A stretch of 64,000 bases of DNA from JADGRB01 sp036267635 (GTDB lineage: Bacteria > Myxococcota_A > Polyangia > Fen-1088). Position numbers and translations under genes: made by a program. The stretch spans positions 8,658 to 72,657 of the forward strand of contig DATAVR010000120.1 in the NCBI GenBank assembly GCA_036267635.1, read 5' to 3'. Of the stretch, positions 25,747-34,266 are shown piece by piece; positions within the stretch are counted from its first letter, which is position 1; every line of letters begins with the position of its first letter. Below the pieces are notes generated by a model that was given only the letters and a program-made list of their open reading frames with translations, was not told where the DNA came from and did no database searches.

Positions 25747-27015
25747 GTGGCCCAGTTGCGAGCTCGTAGTTCCAGGCTCGCCCGCAGTGGACCTTCGTCA
25801 GGCGGGGCAGCGATCGAGGAGGATGACCGTGGGATCGATCCGCGGCTGCGGTTGCTCAACGACGCCCTGGCGGAAGGGATCGCGCGCGGCCTCGGCCAGC
25901 TGACCGCGGAGGACGACCAGCTCGGCGGCCGCTTCGTCACCCTGCGCGGACGGCGGCAGATCAACTTCGGCTCCTGCTCGTACCTCGGCCTCGAGACCGA
26001 TCTGCGCCTCAAGAACGCGGCCTGCGAGGCGGTGGCGCGCTACGGGGTGCAGTTCGCGTCGTCGCGCGCCTACGTCTCTTGCCCACCCTATGCGGAGCTC
26101 GAGCGCCTGCTGGCGGCGATGTTCGAGACCCCGCTGATCGTGGCGCAAACGACCACGCTGGCGCACTTTGCCGCCCTGCCGCTCCTCATCGGAAGGGAGG
26201 ACGCGGTCGTCTGCGATCAGCTCGTTCACAACAGCGTGCAGGCGGTGTTGCCCACCCTCGAGGCCGCCGGGACCTTCTGCCGCTTCGTCCGGCACAACCG
26301 GATCGATCGGCTCGAGGAGACTGTCCGCGCGCTTGGCGAACGCCACCGCCGGATCTGGTACCTGGCCGACGGCATCTACAGCATGCACGGCGATCCGGCG
26401 CCGCTCGCCGCGATACGGGAGCTGATGTCGCGAAACGAACAGCTCTCCCTCTATCTCGACGATTCTCACGGCCTGAGCTGGTCGGGGAAGCACGGGCGGG
26501 GAACGCTGCTCGGCGATAACCCCCTGCCACCGCGCACGGTGATGGTCGGGTCGCTGGCCAAGGCGTTCTCGGCCGGGGGTGCGATCCTGGCGCTGCCGGA
26601 CGCGGAGACCGCCCGTCTGGTTCGCACCTGCGGCAGCACCATGATCTTCTCGGGCCCCTTGCAACCCGCATTGATCGGCGCCGGCATCGCCTCGGCGCGC
26701 GTCCACCTGTCGGGCGAGCTCTCCGAGCGCCAGGCCAGGCTCCGGGAGCGGATCCACCTTTTCAACACGCTGGCCGCGGGACGGGGCCTGCCGCTCGGCT
26801 CGCCGGCCGCGACGCCGATCCGCTTCGTCAAGACGGGCGACAACGAAGCGACCTACCGGATGGCCGCCGATCTGATGGGCGCGGGCTTCTACACCAACAC
26901 CGCGGTCTTCCCGGCGGTGTCGAAGCGCCACGGAGGTCTGCGCGTCGCCCTGACGGTGCACCAGACCCCCGACGACGTCCACGCCCTCGTCGACGCGATC
27001 GCCGCGCGGATCTAA
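25747..27015 (+). CDS. PLP-dependent alpha-oxoamine synthase family enzyme
   Basis: A 422-residue fold-type I PLP enzyme; the GTG start is uncertain and the first 40 residues look dispensable. Family features: INFGSCSYLGLETD at the front, the PLP Asp/His loop LYLDDSHGLSWSGKHGRG, and the Schiff-base lysine in VGSLAKAFSAGGAIL. The family (BioF, Kbl, HemA-type ALAS, serine palmitoyltransferase, CqsA) condenses an amino acid with an acyl thioester. The SLAK-x-F form around the lysine is closer to what I recall of CqsA than to the GTLGKA of BioF/Kbl; this needs alignment. No biotin genes are nearby. Product may be a sphingoid base precursor or a signal ketone. Confidence 0.85.
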   Translation: MAQLRARSSRLARSGPSSGGAAIEEDDRGIDPRLRLLNDALAEGIARGLGQLTAEDDQLGGRFVTLRGRRQINFGSCSYLGLETDLRLKNAACEAVARYGVQFASSRAYVSCPPYAELERLLAAMFETPLIVAQTTTLAHFAALPLLIGREDAVVCDQLVHNSVQAVLPTLEAAGTFCRFVRHNRIDRLEETVRALGERHRRIWYLADGIYSMHGDPAPLAAIRELMSRNEQLSLYLDDSHGLSWSGKHGRGTLLGDNPLPPRTVMVGSLAKAFSAGGAILALPDAETARLVRTCGSTMIFSGPLQPALIGAGIASARVHLSGELSERQARLRERIHLFNTLAAGRGLPLGSPAATPIRFVKTGDNEATYRMAADLMGAGFYTNTAVFPAVSKRHGGLRVALTVHQTPDDVHALVDAIAARI

Positions 27016-27019
27016 GTCG

Positions 27020-27676
27020 TCACTCGATGGGCGTCGGGTCAGCGGGGTATCGGGCGAGCCGAGCACCGCCGCGGATCACGATGCCCAGCTGCTGGTAAGT
27101 GATTCTCTGCCCGCCCTGCCGATCGTAGTCGTGCCAGCGCTGAAGGAACTGGTCCCGAGTGAGGTACCCGTATCCGGTGCGCACCGACGGATCCATGAGG
27201 TAGACGCGGTCGCGGGAGAGCCCGACGACGACCACGTAATGTCCATCCTCCCAGTTCGTACGCCAATCCTTTACCGCGCCCGACGCCCAGGCCTGCAGCG
27301 CCACGATGACCACGTCGCCGCGCGACACCCCCTGCTCGAGATCTCCGAGGGTGAGACCGACACGGGGCGCAGCCTCCAACCCGAACCGGCGCGCCTCGGC
27401 GACGATGTTGTCGACGCGCGTTCCGTCCTTGGAGGTGACCCCGAGCTCTGCGTCGAGGACCGACTCGGGATCGTCGTACACACCGAAGTAAAGCAGCGCC
27501 GCCATGAGAGCAGCCGCACCGCAGCTCCAAGGATGCGCCTGCGAGACCAGCGGGATCGGAAGCAAACGCGGGGGCAGCGAGGCCTCGATCGCGTGCTCCG
27601 CCAGCAAGGAGCCACAGAGCGCGACGGCGACACTGACCCGACCGACCGTTCCGATTTTTCCGAATCGTCCTGTCAT
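27020..27676 (-). CDS. Exported C39-like cysteine peptidase
   Basis: A 218-residue protein. I place the start at 27676 (MTGRFGKIGTVGRVSVAVAL), which opens with a signal-like helix; the longer frame adds 40 basic residues. The papain-like C39 features are Gln/Cys in SQAHPWSCGAAALMAAL, the His in EDGHYVVVVGL and the Asp in YLMDPSVRTGYGYL. Such stand-alone C39 domains process or recognise peptides; no ABC transporter or bacteriocin gene is adjacent. Its stop is 4 bp from the convergent oxoamine synthase stop. Confidence 0.82.
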   Translation of the reverse strand: MTGRFGKIGTVGRVSVAVALCGSLLAEHAIEASLPPRLLPIPLVSQAHPWSCGAAALMAALLYFGVYDDPESVLDAELGVTSKDGTRVDNIVAEARRFGLEAAPRVGLTLGDLEQGVSRGDVVIVALQAWASGAVKDWRTNWEDGHYVVVVGLSRDRVYLMDPSVRTGYGYLTRDQFLQRWHDYDRQGGQRITYQQLGIVIRGGARLARYPADPTPIE

Positions 27677-27841
27677 TCGCTGGACCGGTTGAGCCCGGTG
27701 ATTGCCTCTTTCGAATCTGAGGACGCGGAGACCGGAACGCCAGCCGCGGTGTTCCGCAAACGCGCGCTGGATGGTCGTCGACCACCACCTCGACACTCCC
27801 CGCTGGGAGGCAACTGGCTGACGACGGGCAGGCGCCAGTCG

Positions 27842-29284
27842 TCAGCGCGCGGACAGCTGGGCGGTGGTCCAACCGCCGCCCAAAGCTCTGATGAGCTGGA
27901 CGCTGGCGGCGAACCGCCGCGTGGCGACGTCGGCCTGTGTGCGTTCGTTGCTGAGTTGAATGGTCTGGGCCGTCAACACTTCGAGGTAGGTGGTGACCCC
28001 GCCCTTGTAGCGTTTGTTGCTGAGCGCCAGCGATTGACGGGCGGCTTCGACCGCGGCGGTCTGCGCCTCCGATTCGTCCGCCAGGATGCGCAGCGCGGAG
28101 AGGTTGTCCTCGACGTCCTGAAAGGCGCCGAGGACGCTCTGCCGATAGTTGGCGACCTGCGCTTCGTAGAGATCGCGCGCCTGATCGGTGAGAGCGTGGC
28201 GACGGCCGGCGTCGAACAGCGTCTCTAGCGCGGAGGCGCCCAGCGACCAGAACAGGCTGGGGATCTGCAGCCAGCTCGCCAGCGAGCCGCTCTCGAACCC
28301 GCCCGTCGCGCTCAGCATGATGTTCGGGTAGTAGGCGGCGACGGCGATCCCGATCTGGGCGTTGGCGGCGGCCAGGCGGCGCTCGGCGGCCGCCACGTCG
28401 GGACGCCGCTCGAGGAGCTGGGAGGGGACGCCCGGCGGCACGACGGGGAGGCTCGCTGCGAGCGGGTGCGGCACCAGCGCGAACGTGGCGGCCGGGACGC
28501 CGATCAGCGTGGCGATGGCGTGCTCGAAGGCGGCGCGCGCCACGCCCACGTCGATCCCCTGGGCCTTCACCTGCAGATACTGCGTCTCGGCCTGGGCGAC
28601 GTCGACCGCGTTGGCGACGCCCCCCTTGAACCGCACGCGCGCCAGCTCCAACTCGTCGGCGTCGCTGGCCAGCGTGGTGTCGAGAAGCTGCTTCTGGGTG
28701 TCGAGGCCCCGCAGCTGGAAGTAGTCGGCGGCCAGCTCGGCGTGCAGGCTGAGCGCGACGTTGGCCAGGTCGGCGGCGCTGGCCTGCGCGTCGGCGCGCG
28801 CCTGCTCGACGGTGCGGCGGACCTGTCCCCACAGATCAGGCTCCCACTGGGCCTGCCCCTGCAGCGCGAGGATGTTGTAGTTGAAGTTGGTGGTGCCGCG
28901 CAGCGTGTTGGGCTGATTCTCCGACAGACGGATGCGCGAGGCCGACGCGCCCACGCCCAGCGTGGGGAAGTAGGCGGCGCGCGCCACCCGGATCTGATCA
29001 CGCGCCGCGAAGTACTGCCCGGTGGCCGCCCTCAGCGTCTGGTTGGAGACGTCGATCTTCTCCTCCAGCGCGTCGAGCTGCGGGTCGCCGAAGAGCTGCC
29101 ACCATTTGTCGCGCAGCTTGCCGTCGGCCGGCTGCGCCTGCTTCCAGGCGCCCGGGGGTGGCTGCTCCTTGAACGCCGCCGTCGCCGGCGCGTCGGGGCG
29201 CTTGTAGTCCGGGCCGACGGCGCAGCTGCAGAGGACGACCGCGCTCAGCGCCCAGAGCTGCAGGCGGTAATTACCTGGCGCCAT
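27842..29284 (-). CDS. RND efflux outer-membrane factor, NodT/OprM-type lipoprotein
   Basis: A 480-residue TolC-like channel protein with signal and lipobox (VVLCSC) followed at once by AVGPDYKRPDAP, the standard opening of the NodT family. Two OEP repeats (about 60-260 and 270-470) form the helical barrel; RRPDVAAAERRLAAANAQIG is the typical internal motif. It is the last gene of the tripartite operon, its ATG lying 14 bp inside the adaptor gene. It connects the pump complex to the cell exterior. Confidence 0.93.
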   Translation of the reverse strand: MAPGNYRLQLWALSAVVLCSCAVGPDYKRPDAPATAAFKEQPPPGAWKQAQPADGKLRDKWWQLFGDPQLDALEEKIDVSNQTLRAATGQYFAARDQIRVARAAYFPTLGVGASASRIRLSENQPNTLRGTTNFNYNILALQGQAQWEPDLWGQVRRTVEQARADAQASAADLANVALSLHAELAADYFQLRGLDTQKQLLDTTLASDADELELARVRFKGGVANAVDVAQAETQYLQVKAQGIDVGVARAAFEHAIATLIGVPAATFALVPHPLAASLPVVPPGVPSQLLERRPDVAAAERRLAAANAQIGIAVAAYYPNIMLSATGGFESGSLASWLQIPSLFWSLGASALETLFDAGRRHALTDQARDLYEAQVANYRQSVLGAFQDVEDNLSALRILADESEAQTAAVEAARQSLALSNKRYKGGVTTYLEVLTAQTIQLSNERTQADVATRRFAASVQLIRALGGGWTTAQLSAR

Positions 29285-30458
29285 CCGTCTTCGACTCGGG
29301 TCTCACCACGTGAACCGCCTCGCCGTCGATGATCGAATCGGGCGGGTTCTGGACCACCAGATCCGAGGGCCGCAACCCATCGCTCACCTCGACCGTCTTG
29401 CCGTCGTCACGGCCGATGGTGATGGGGACCAGCCGCGCCTTGCCGTCCCGCACCACCGCCACCCGCAGCCCCTCCGAACGGAAGATCAGCGTCGGCACCG
29501 GAAGCACCAGCGTCGGGTTCCCGTTGGCGAGCTTGAAGTGAACCTGCGCGTACGCCCCTGGCAAGAGCTGGTGGTCGCGGTTGTCGACCTCGACCTCCAC
29601 CAGCAGCGTGCGGAAGGCCGGATCGATCGCCTGCGAGGTGCGGACGATCTTCCCCTCAAAAACCCGGCCCGGGTGCTCGGGCACGGTGAGGCCTGCCTTC
29701 ACCCCCGCCACCGTGGCCCGCGAGTAGACCTGCGGCACGTTGACGTAGACGCGCAACACGGCGTCCGAGGCCAGATGGAACAGCTCGCGGTTGGCGCCGG
29801 CGTCGATCAGCGTCCCGATGTCGACGTTGCGCGCGGTGATCACGCCGTCGAAGGGGGCGAAGATGGTCTGGAAGCCGGTGAGTTGGGCCAGCCGCCGCGC
29901 GTTGGCCTCGGCGGCCGCCACCTGATTGCTGGTCGAGTTGGCTTGCGCCCGAAAGTTGTCGGTGTCTTGCTTCGAGACCGCGTTCTCGGTCAGAAGATCC
30001 TGGTAGCGGGTCGATTGCGTCTCGGCGTACTTCGAGTTGGCCTTGGCCGTCGCCACGTCGGCCTTGGCCTGCTGCAGCTGTTGGTCGACCTCGGGGCTGG
30101 CGATCACCGCCAGCCGCTGGCCCTTCTTGACGTGGGCGCCGATGTCGAAGCTCCACGACTTCAAGTAGCCGCTGGTGCGGGCATAGATCGGCGCGTCGGT
30201 GAAGGCCTGCACGTTGCCCGGGAGCACGACCTCTTGACCGACCTTGCCCAGCGTAGGCGCCGCCACCAGCACGTCGGGTGCCGCCAGCGCGTCGGTCTGC
30301 TGTTGCAGCGTCGTGCGCGCCCGGACCCGGGGGACGATGCCGAGGATGGCGATCGCCACCGCCGCGCCGATGAGCGCGATGACGAGGACCAGCGCCTTGC
30401 GGCCACTCAGCGGAGGCGGACCTTCGCCCGGTTTTGGGGGAGCGACATCGTGACTCAT
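29271..30458 (-). CDS. RND efflux periplasmic adaptor (membrane fusion protein)
   Basis: A 395-residue adaptor. The ATG at 30458 overlaps the pump stop (ATGA). It has one N-terminal helix (ALVLVIALIGAAVAIAIL), a lipoyl half-motif (IYARTSGYLKSWSFDIGAHV), a helical hairpin rich in Ala/Gln (about 115-190), a second lipoyl half (TIFAPFDGVITARNVDIGTL), then beta-barrel and membrane-proximal domains. It bridges the inner-membrane pump and the outer-membrane factor. The longer upstream open frame lies within the pump gene and is rejected. Confidence 0.93.
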   Translation of the reverse strand: MSHDVAPPKPGEGPPPLSGRKALVLVIALIGAAVAIAILGIVPRVRARTTLQQQTDALAAPDVLVAAPTLGKVGQEVVLPGNVQAFTDAPIYARTSGYLKSWSFDIGAHVKKGQRLAVIASPEVDQQLQQAKADVATAKANSKYAETQSTRYQDLLTENAVSKQDTDNFRAQANSTSNQVAAAEANARRLAQLTGFQTIFAPFDGVITARNVDIGTLIDAGANRELFHLASDAVLRVYVNVPQVYSRATVAGVKAGLTVPEHPGRVFEGKIVRTSQAIDPAFRTLLVEVEVDNRDHQLLPGAYAQVHFKLANGNPTLVLPVPTLIFRSEGLRVAVVRDGKARLVPITIGRDDGKTVEVSDGLRPSDLVVQNPPDSIIDGEAVHVVRPESKTDGAR

Positions 30459-33400
30459 GAACGGGATTCTCCTGCGGGGACGGTGACGGCGCCTGCGGAC
30501 GGGTGGGCGGGGCCCTTGCGGCGCTCGAGCCACCCGTGAAGCACGTTGAAGAAGGTCGGAACGAAAAACAGCGTCGAGACGGTGGCGAACAGCAGGCCAC
30601 CGATGACGGCGCGGCCGAGCGGCGCGTTCTGTTCGCCGCCGTCGCCGATGCCCATTGCCATTGGGACCATGCCGATGATCATGGCGAGCGCGGTCATGAG
30701 CACGGGACGAAACCGCACGAAGCCGGCCGCCAGCGCCGCGGCGCGGGCGTCACCTTTCAGCTCCTCCAGCTGCTCGCGCGCGAAGCTGACCACCAGAATC
30801 GAGTTCGAGGTCGCCACCCCCATGCACATGATGGTTCCGGTCAGCGCCGGGACGCTGATGCGGGTGTGGGTGACGAACAGAAACCAGACCACCCCCGCCA
30901 GCGCCACCGGCAGCGCCGCGATGATGATGAAGGGGTCGAGCCAGGACTGGAAGTTCACCACGATCAGCAGATAGACGAGGACGATCGAGAAGGCCAGCCC
31001 CGCCAAGAGGCCCACGAACGAGCTGTGCATGGTCTGGACCTGCCCGCGCACGAAGACGCGCGAACCACGCGGCAGGTCCTTCTTCGCGTCGGCGATGATC
31101 TTCTCAATCTTCCCGGCGACGCTGGCGAGGTCGGTGCCGACCACGTTGCCGTAGATGTCGATGGCCGGGGCGATGTTGTAGTGCGAGACGGTGCCGGGGA
31201 CCGCGCCGCGGTTGATCGAGGCGACGTTGGCCAGGATCTGCACCGGCCGGCCCGACGTCAGGGTCGGCGCCGTCGACGCCAGCGCGACGTTCGAGCCGGA
31301 GGCCGCGCCGGGGATGGTGAGAGGGATGTTCTCCAGATCCTGGAGGCTGTCGAGCGCGTACTGCGGCGCCTGGACGGCGATGTTGTAGCTGACGTTGTTC
31401 TGCGGGTTCAGCCAGAAGCTGGGGGAGGTCTGGGAGCTGCCGCTGGTGGCGGTCAGCAGACTGGTGGCGACGTCGCGTTGCGCGAGCCCCATCTGCAGCG
31501 CCTTGGTGCGATCGACGTCGATCTTCAGCGACGGATTGTCGAACGGCTGTTGGATGCGCAGGTCGGCGGTGCCGGCGACCGTCTTGACCCGGTCGAGCAG
31601 CTGATTCGCCCAGGCGCGATTGCCGTCGAGATCGTTCCCCACGATCTGGATGTCGAGCGGCGCCGGCAGCCCGAAGTTCAGGATCTGGGTGACAATGTCG
31701 ACCGGCAGCTCGTAGAAGGTGACGCCCGGGAAGCGACGGTGCAGCACCTGGCGGAACTGCTGGACGTACTCGGCCGTCGGGCGGTGCTTCTCGGCCAGCG
31801 ACACCTGGATGTCGGCGTCGCCCGGCCCGATGGGCGCCGAGTTGGAGTAGGTGGTGTTGATGCCGCTGTAGGGCAGGCCAATGTTGTCGATGATCGTGAC
31901 CAGCTCGTCCTTGGGGATGATCTCCCGGAACGTCCGGTCAATGCGATCGCACAGGCTGGCCATCTCCTCGATGCGGGTCCCGGTGTGGGCGCGGACGTGG
32001 ATTTTGAACTGCCCGGTGTCGACCGAGGGGAAGAAGTCCTGGCCGAGGTACGGATAGAGCAGCGCCGCCGAGATCACCGCCAGGCCGACGAAGCCGACCA
32101 GGAAGACCTTGGAGTGCGCGACGCAGAGCTCCAGGATGCGGTGGTAGCCGCCGCGGAAGGCCTCGAATCCCCGCTCGAACGCCGCCTGGAAACGGATCAA
32201 GGGGTTGCGGCTGGTCTTGGCCTTTTCGGCCGCGGCGGCCTCGTGCTCATGGCCGCGCAGCAGGTACTTGGCCATGGTCGGCACGACGGTGCGCGACAGG
32301 ATGTACGAGGCGATCATGGCGAAGCAGACCGCCTCGGCGAGCGGCACGAAGAGGAACTTCGCCACCCCGCCGAGGAAGAACATCGGCACGAACACGATGC
32401 AGATGGCGATGGTGGAAACCAGCGCCGGGACCGCTATCTGTTGGGCGCCGTCCAGGATGGCGTGCTCGACCTCCTTGCCCTGATCGACGTTGCGGTTGAT
32501 GTTCTCGATCTCGACAGTGGCGTCGTCGACCAAGATCCCCACCGCCAGCGCCAGCCCGCCCAAGGTCATGATGTTGATCGTCTCGCCGAGCGCGCTGAGC
32601 GCGATCAGCGACGACAGGATCGAGAGCGGGATCGAGACCGCGATGATGACGGTGCTGCGCCAGCTGCCGAGGAAGATCAGGATCATGACCGCCGTCAGGC
32701 AGGCGGCGACGATCGCCTCGCGGACGACGCCGTCGATGGCCGAGCGCACGAACAGCGACTGATCGGCCAGCGGGGTGATCTTCAGCGCCTGCGGCAGCTG
32801 GGGCTTGATCACCTCCAGCTTGTCCCGGATCCCCTGGACGATGTCGAGGGTGGAGGCGTCGCCGGTTTTGATGATCGAGAGCAGCGAGGCGCGCTGGCCG
32901 TCGACCCGCACGATGTTTGTCTGCGGGGGGAAGCCGTCGCGCACGTGGGCCACGTCGCGGATGAAGACCATGGCGCCGCTGCTGGCCGCCCGGATGGGGA
33001 GGCCGTTCAGCTCCTCGAGCTTGAGCGGCGCGCTGTTGGTCTCGAGCTGATATTCGAACGCCCCGATCTTGGCGGTGCCCGAGGGGAGAATCAGGTTCTG
33101 CGAGGCGATGGTGTTGACCACGTCGCCCGGCGAGAGCCCTCGCGACTGCAGCGCCGGCAGATCGAGGTCGACCTGTATCTGCCGCTGCTTGCCGCCGTAG
33201 GGGTACGGGATGCCGGCCCCGTCGACGGTGACCAGCTGGGTCCGGATGTTGTTGAGCCCGTAGTCGTTGAGCTGCTGCTCCGACAGCCCCTGGCCGGAGA
33301 GTCCCAGCTGGATGATGGGGACGCTGGAGGCGCTGTACTGGAGGATGAGCGGCGGCGTGGTGCCAGGCGGCAGCTGTCGCAGCTGCGTCTGGGCGATGGC

Positions 33401-33730
33401 GGTGACCTGCGCGACCGCGCTGGCGACGTTGACCTTGGGCTGGAAGAAGATCTTGATGACCGCGATACCGTTCAGCGACTGCGACTCGATGTGCTCGATG
33501 TTGTTGACGGTCGTGGTCAGCGACCGTTCGGAGAGCACGGTGATCCGTTTGGACATCTGCTCGGGCGAGAGGCCGGTGTACTGCCAGACCATCGCCACCA
33601 CCGGGATGTTGATGTTCGGGAAGATGTCGGTCGGCGTGGTGAGCGCGACGAGCGGTCCCAGAATCAGCAGAACCAGCGCGAGGACGGCGAACGTGTAAGG
33701 GCGACGAAGCGCGAGGCGAACTATCCACAT
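30455..33730 (-). CDS. RND multidrug efflux pump, inner-membrane transporter (AcrB/MdtB-like)
   Basis: A 1091-residue pump with the RND plan of two six-helix bundles, each preceded by a large periplasmic porter domain. It opens MWIVRLALRRPYTFAVLALV. The proton-relay acidic pair is visible in TM4 (VGILVDDATVEIENINRN). LTTPTDIFPNINIPVVAMVW is the typical first porter segment. A basic loop around residue 495-515 joins the halves. It is first in the operon with the adaptor (4-bp overlap) and outer-membrane factor. Expected to expel hydrophobic or amphipathic drugs using the proton gradient. No regulator gene is adjacent, but operator-like palindromes lie 37-66 bp upstream. Confidence 0.95.
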   Translation of the reverse strand: MWIVRLALRRPYTFAVLALVLLILGPLVALTTPTDIFPNINIPVVAMVWQYTGLSPEQMSKRITVLSERSLTTTVNNIEHIESQSLNGIAVIKIFFQPKVNVASAVAQVTAIAQTQLRQLPPGTTPPLILQYSASSVPIIQLGLSGQGLSEQQLNDYGLNNIRTQLVTVDGAGIPYPYGGKQRQIQVDLDLPALQSRGLSPGDVVNTIASQNLILPSGTAKIGAFEYQLETNSAPLKLEELNGLPIRAASSGAMVFIRDVAHVRDGFPPQTNIVRVDGQRASLLSIIKTGDASTLDIVQGIRDKLEVIKPQLPQALKITPLADQSLFVRSAIDGVVREAIVAACLTAVMILIFLGSWRSTVIIAVSIPLSILSSLIALSALGETINIMTLGGLALAVGILVDDATVEIENINRNVDQGKEVEHAILDGAQQIAVPALVSTIAICIVFVPMFFLGGVAKFLFVPLAEAVCFAMIASYILSRTVVPTMAKYLLRGHEHEAAAAEKAKTSRNPLIRFQAAFERGFEAFRGGYHRILELCVAHSKVFLVGFVGLAVISAALLYPYLGQDFFPSVDTGQFKIHVRAHTGTRIEEMASLCDRIDRTFREIIPKDELVTIIDNIGLPYSGINTTYSNSAPIGPGDADIQVSLAEKHRPTAEYVQQFRQVLHRRFPGVTFYELPVDIVTQILNFGLPAPLDIQIVGNDLDGNRAWANQLLDRVKTVAGTADLRIQQPFDNPSLKIDVDRTKALQMGLAQRDVATSLLTATSGSSQTSPSFWLNPQNNVSYNIAVQAPQYALDSLQDLENIPLTIPGAASGSNVALASTAPTLTSGRPVQILANVASINRGAVPGTVSHYNIAPAIDIYGNVVGTDLASVAGKIEKIIADAKKDLPRGSRVFVRGQVQTMHSSFVGLLAGLAFSIVLVYLLIVVNFQSWLDPFIIIAALPVALAGVVWFLFVTHTRISVPALTGTIMCMGVATSNSILVVSFAREQLEELKGDARAAALAAGFVRFRPVLMTALAMIIGMVPMAMGIGDGGEQNAPLGRAVIGGLLFATVSTLFFVPTFFNVLHGWLERRKGPAHPSAGAVTVPAGESRS

Positions 33731-34266
33731 TGTCTAGAATTCGAACAGCTGATGTTTTTTCCGACAGGTCGACCGCCGGTTGCGAAGGTCGACCTCAAAA
33801 AAGATGCCGCGGATCATTCCACGGTTCCCACGGTTCGTGGTTTTCCACGGCGAGCTTCCAGGCACGGTGCAACAACGGCGCCGCGCCGGCGGCAACCCGC
33901 CGTCAGCTCAGCCTATATCGCAATGACGCCAGCGCCGCTGCTCAGGGGCGATCGATCGATGGTGATGAAGATCTTCGCCCATTGGCGTTGGCCAGCGCCA
34001 CCGGCGTGGCGCTCCCCGCGACAGCGGCGCCAGGAACATGGTGGCCGTGGGGTCGGTGTCGGCGTCGCACGACAGGCCGGAGGTCGTCGAAGAGCACGAC
34101 CGGCCCGCAGACCATCGCCTTCACCTCCGTCGACCCTCCGATTCGGCTGCGAAGTGGCACGAACCAGCCCTGCCGGTTCATCGAAAGGGCTCACGACCCG
34201 GGAGCTTTACTTGGCTTGCGGGCCGCGCAACACTCCCCGTTCAATCGGCAGCCGGGACACGACAAA
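33731..34266. other. 536-bp divergent gap with a possible decayed secreted-protein gene
   Basis: Between the pump and the FIST gene no intact gene is convincing. Besides the paired palindromes there is a small stem-loop near 33837-33850 (CGTGG-TTTT-CCACG) after a duplicated 9-mer (CCACGGTTC at 33820 and 33829). From 33959, ATG codons start a frame (MVMKIFA) that would continue as a good signal peptide only in the next frame (LALASATGVALPATAAPG). Further protein-like stretches appear in two frames up to about 34200. This looks like a small exported-protein gene broken by several indels. Confidence 0.3.
33767..33796. promoter_or_regulatory. Paired AGGTCGACC palindromes upstream of the efflux operon
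   Basis: AGGTCGACC occurs at 33767-33775 and again at 33787-33795, 20 bp apart (two helical turns); the second copy extends to the perfect 10-bp palindrome AGGTCGACCT. The two copies also form an inverted repeat with a 12-nt loop, flanked by T6 (33755-33761) and A6 (33798-33803). They lie 37-66 bp before the pump start codon, where a repressor site would be expected. The T-run precedes rather than follows the stem on both strands, so a terminator is unlikely. Confidence 0.4.

Noticed and set aside
33755..33803. Rho-independent terminator at the T6/stem/A6 element
   Set aside because: On either strand the U-run would come before the hairpin, not after it, and the site is in a divergent promoter region.
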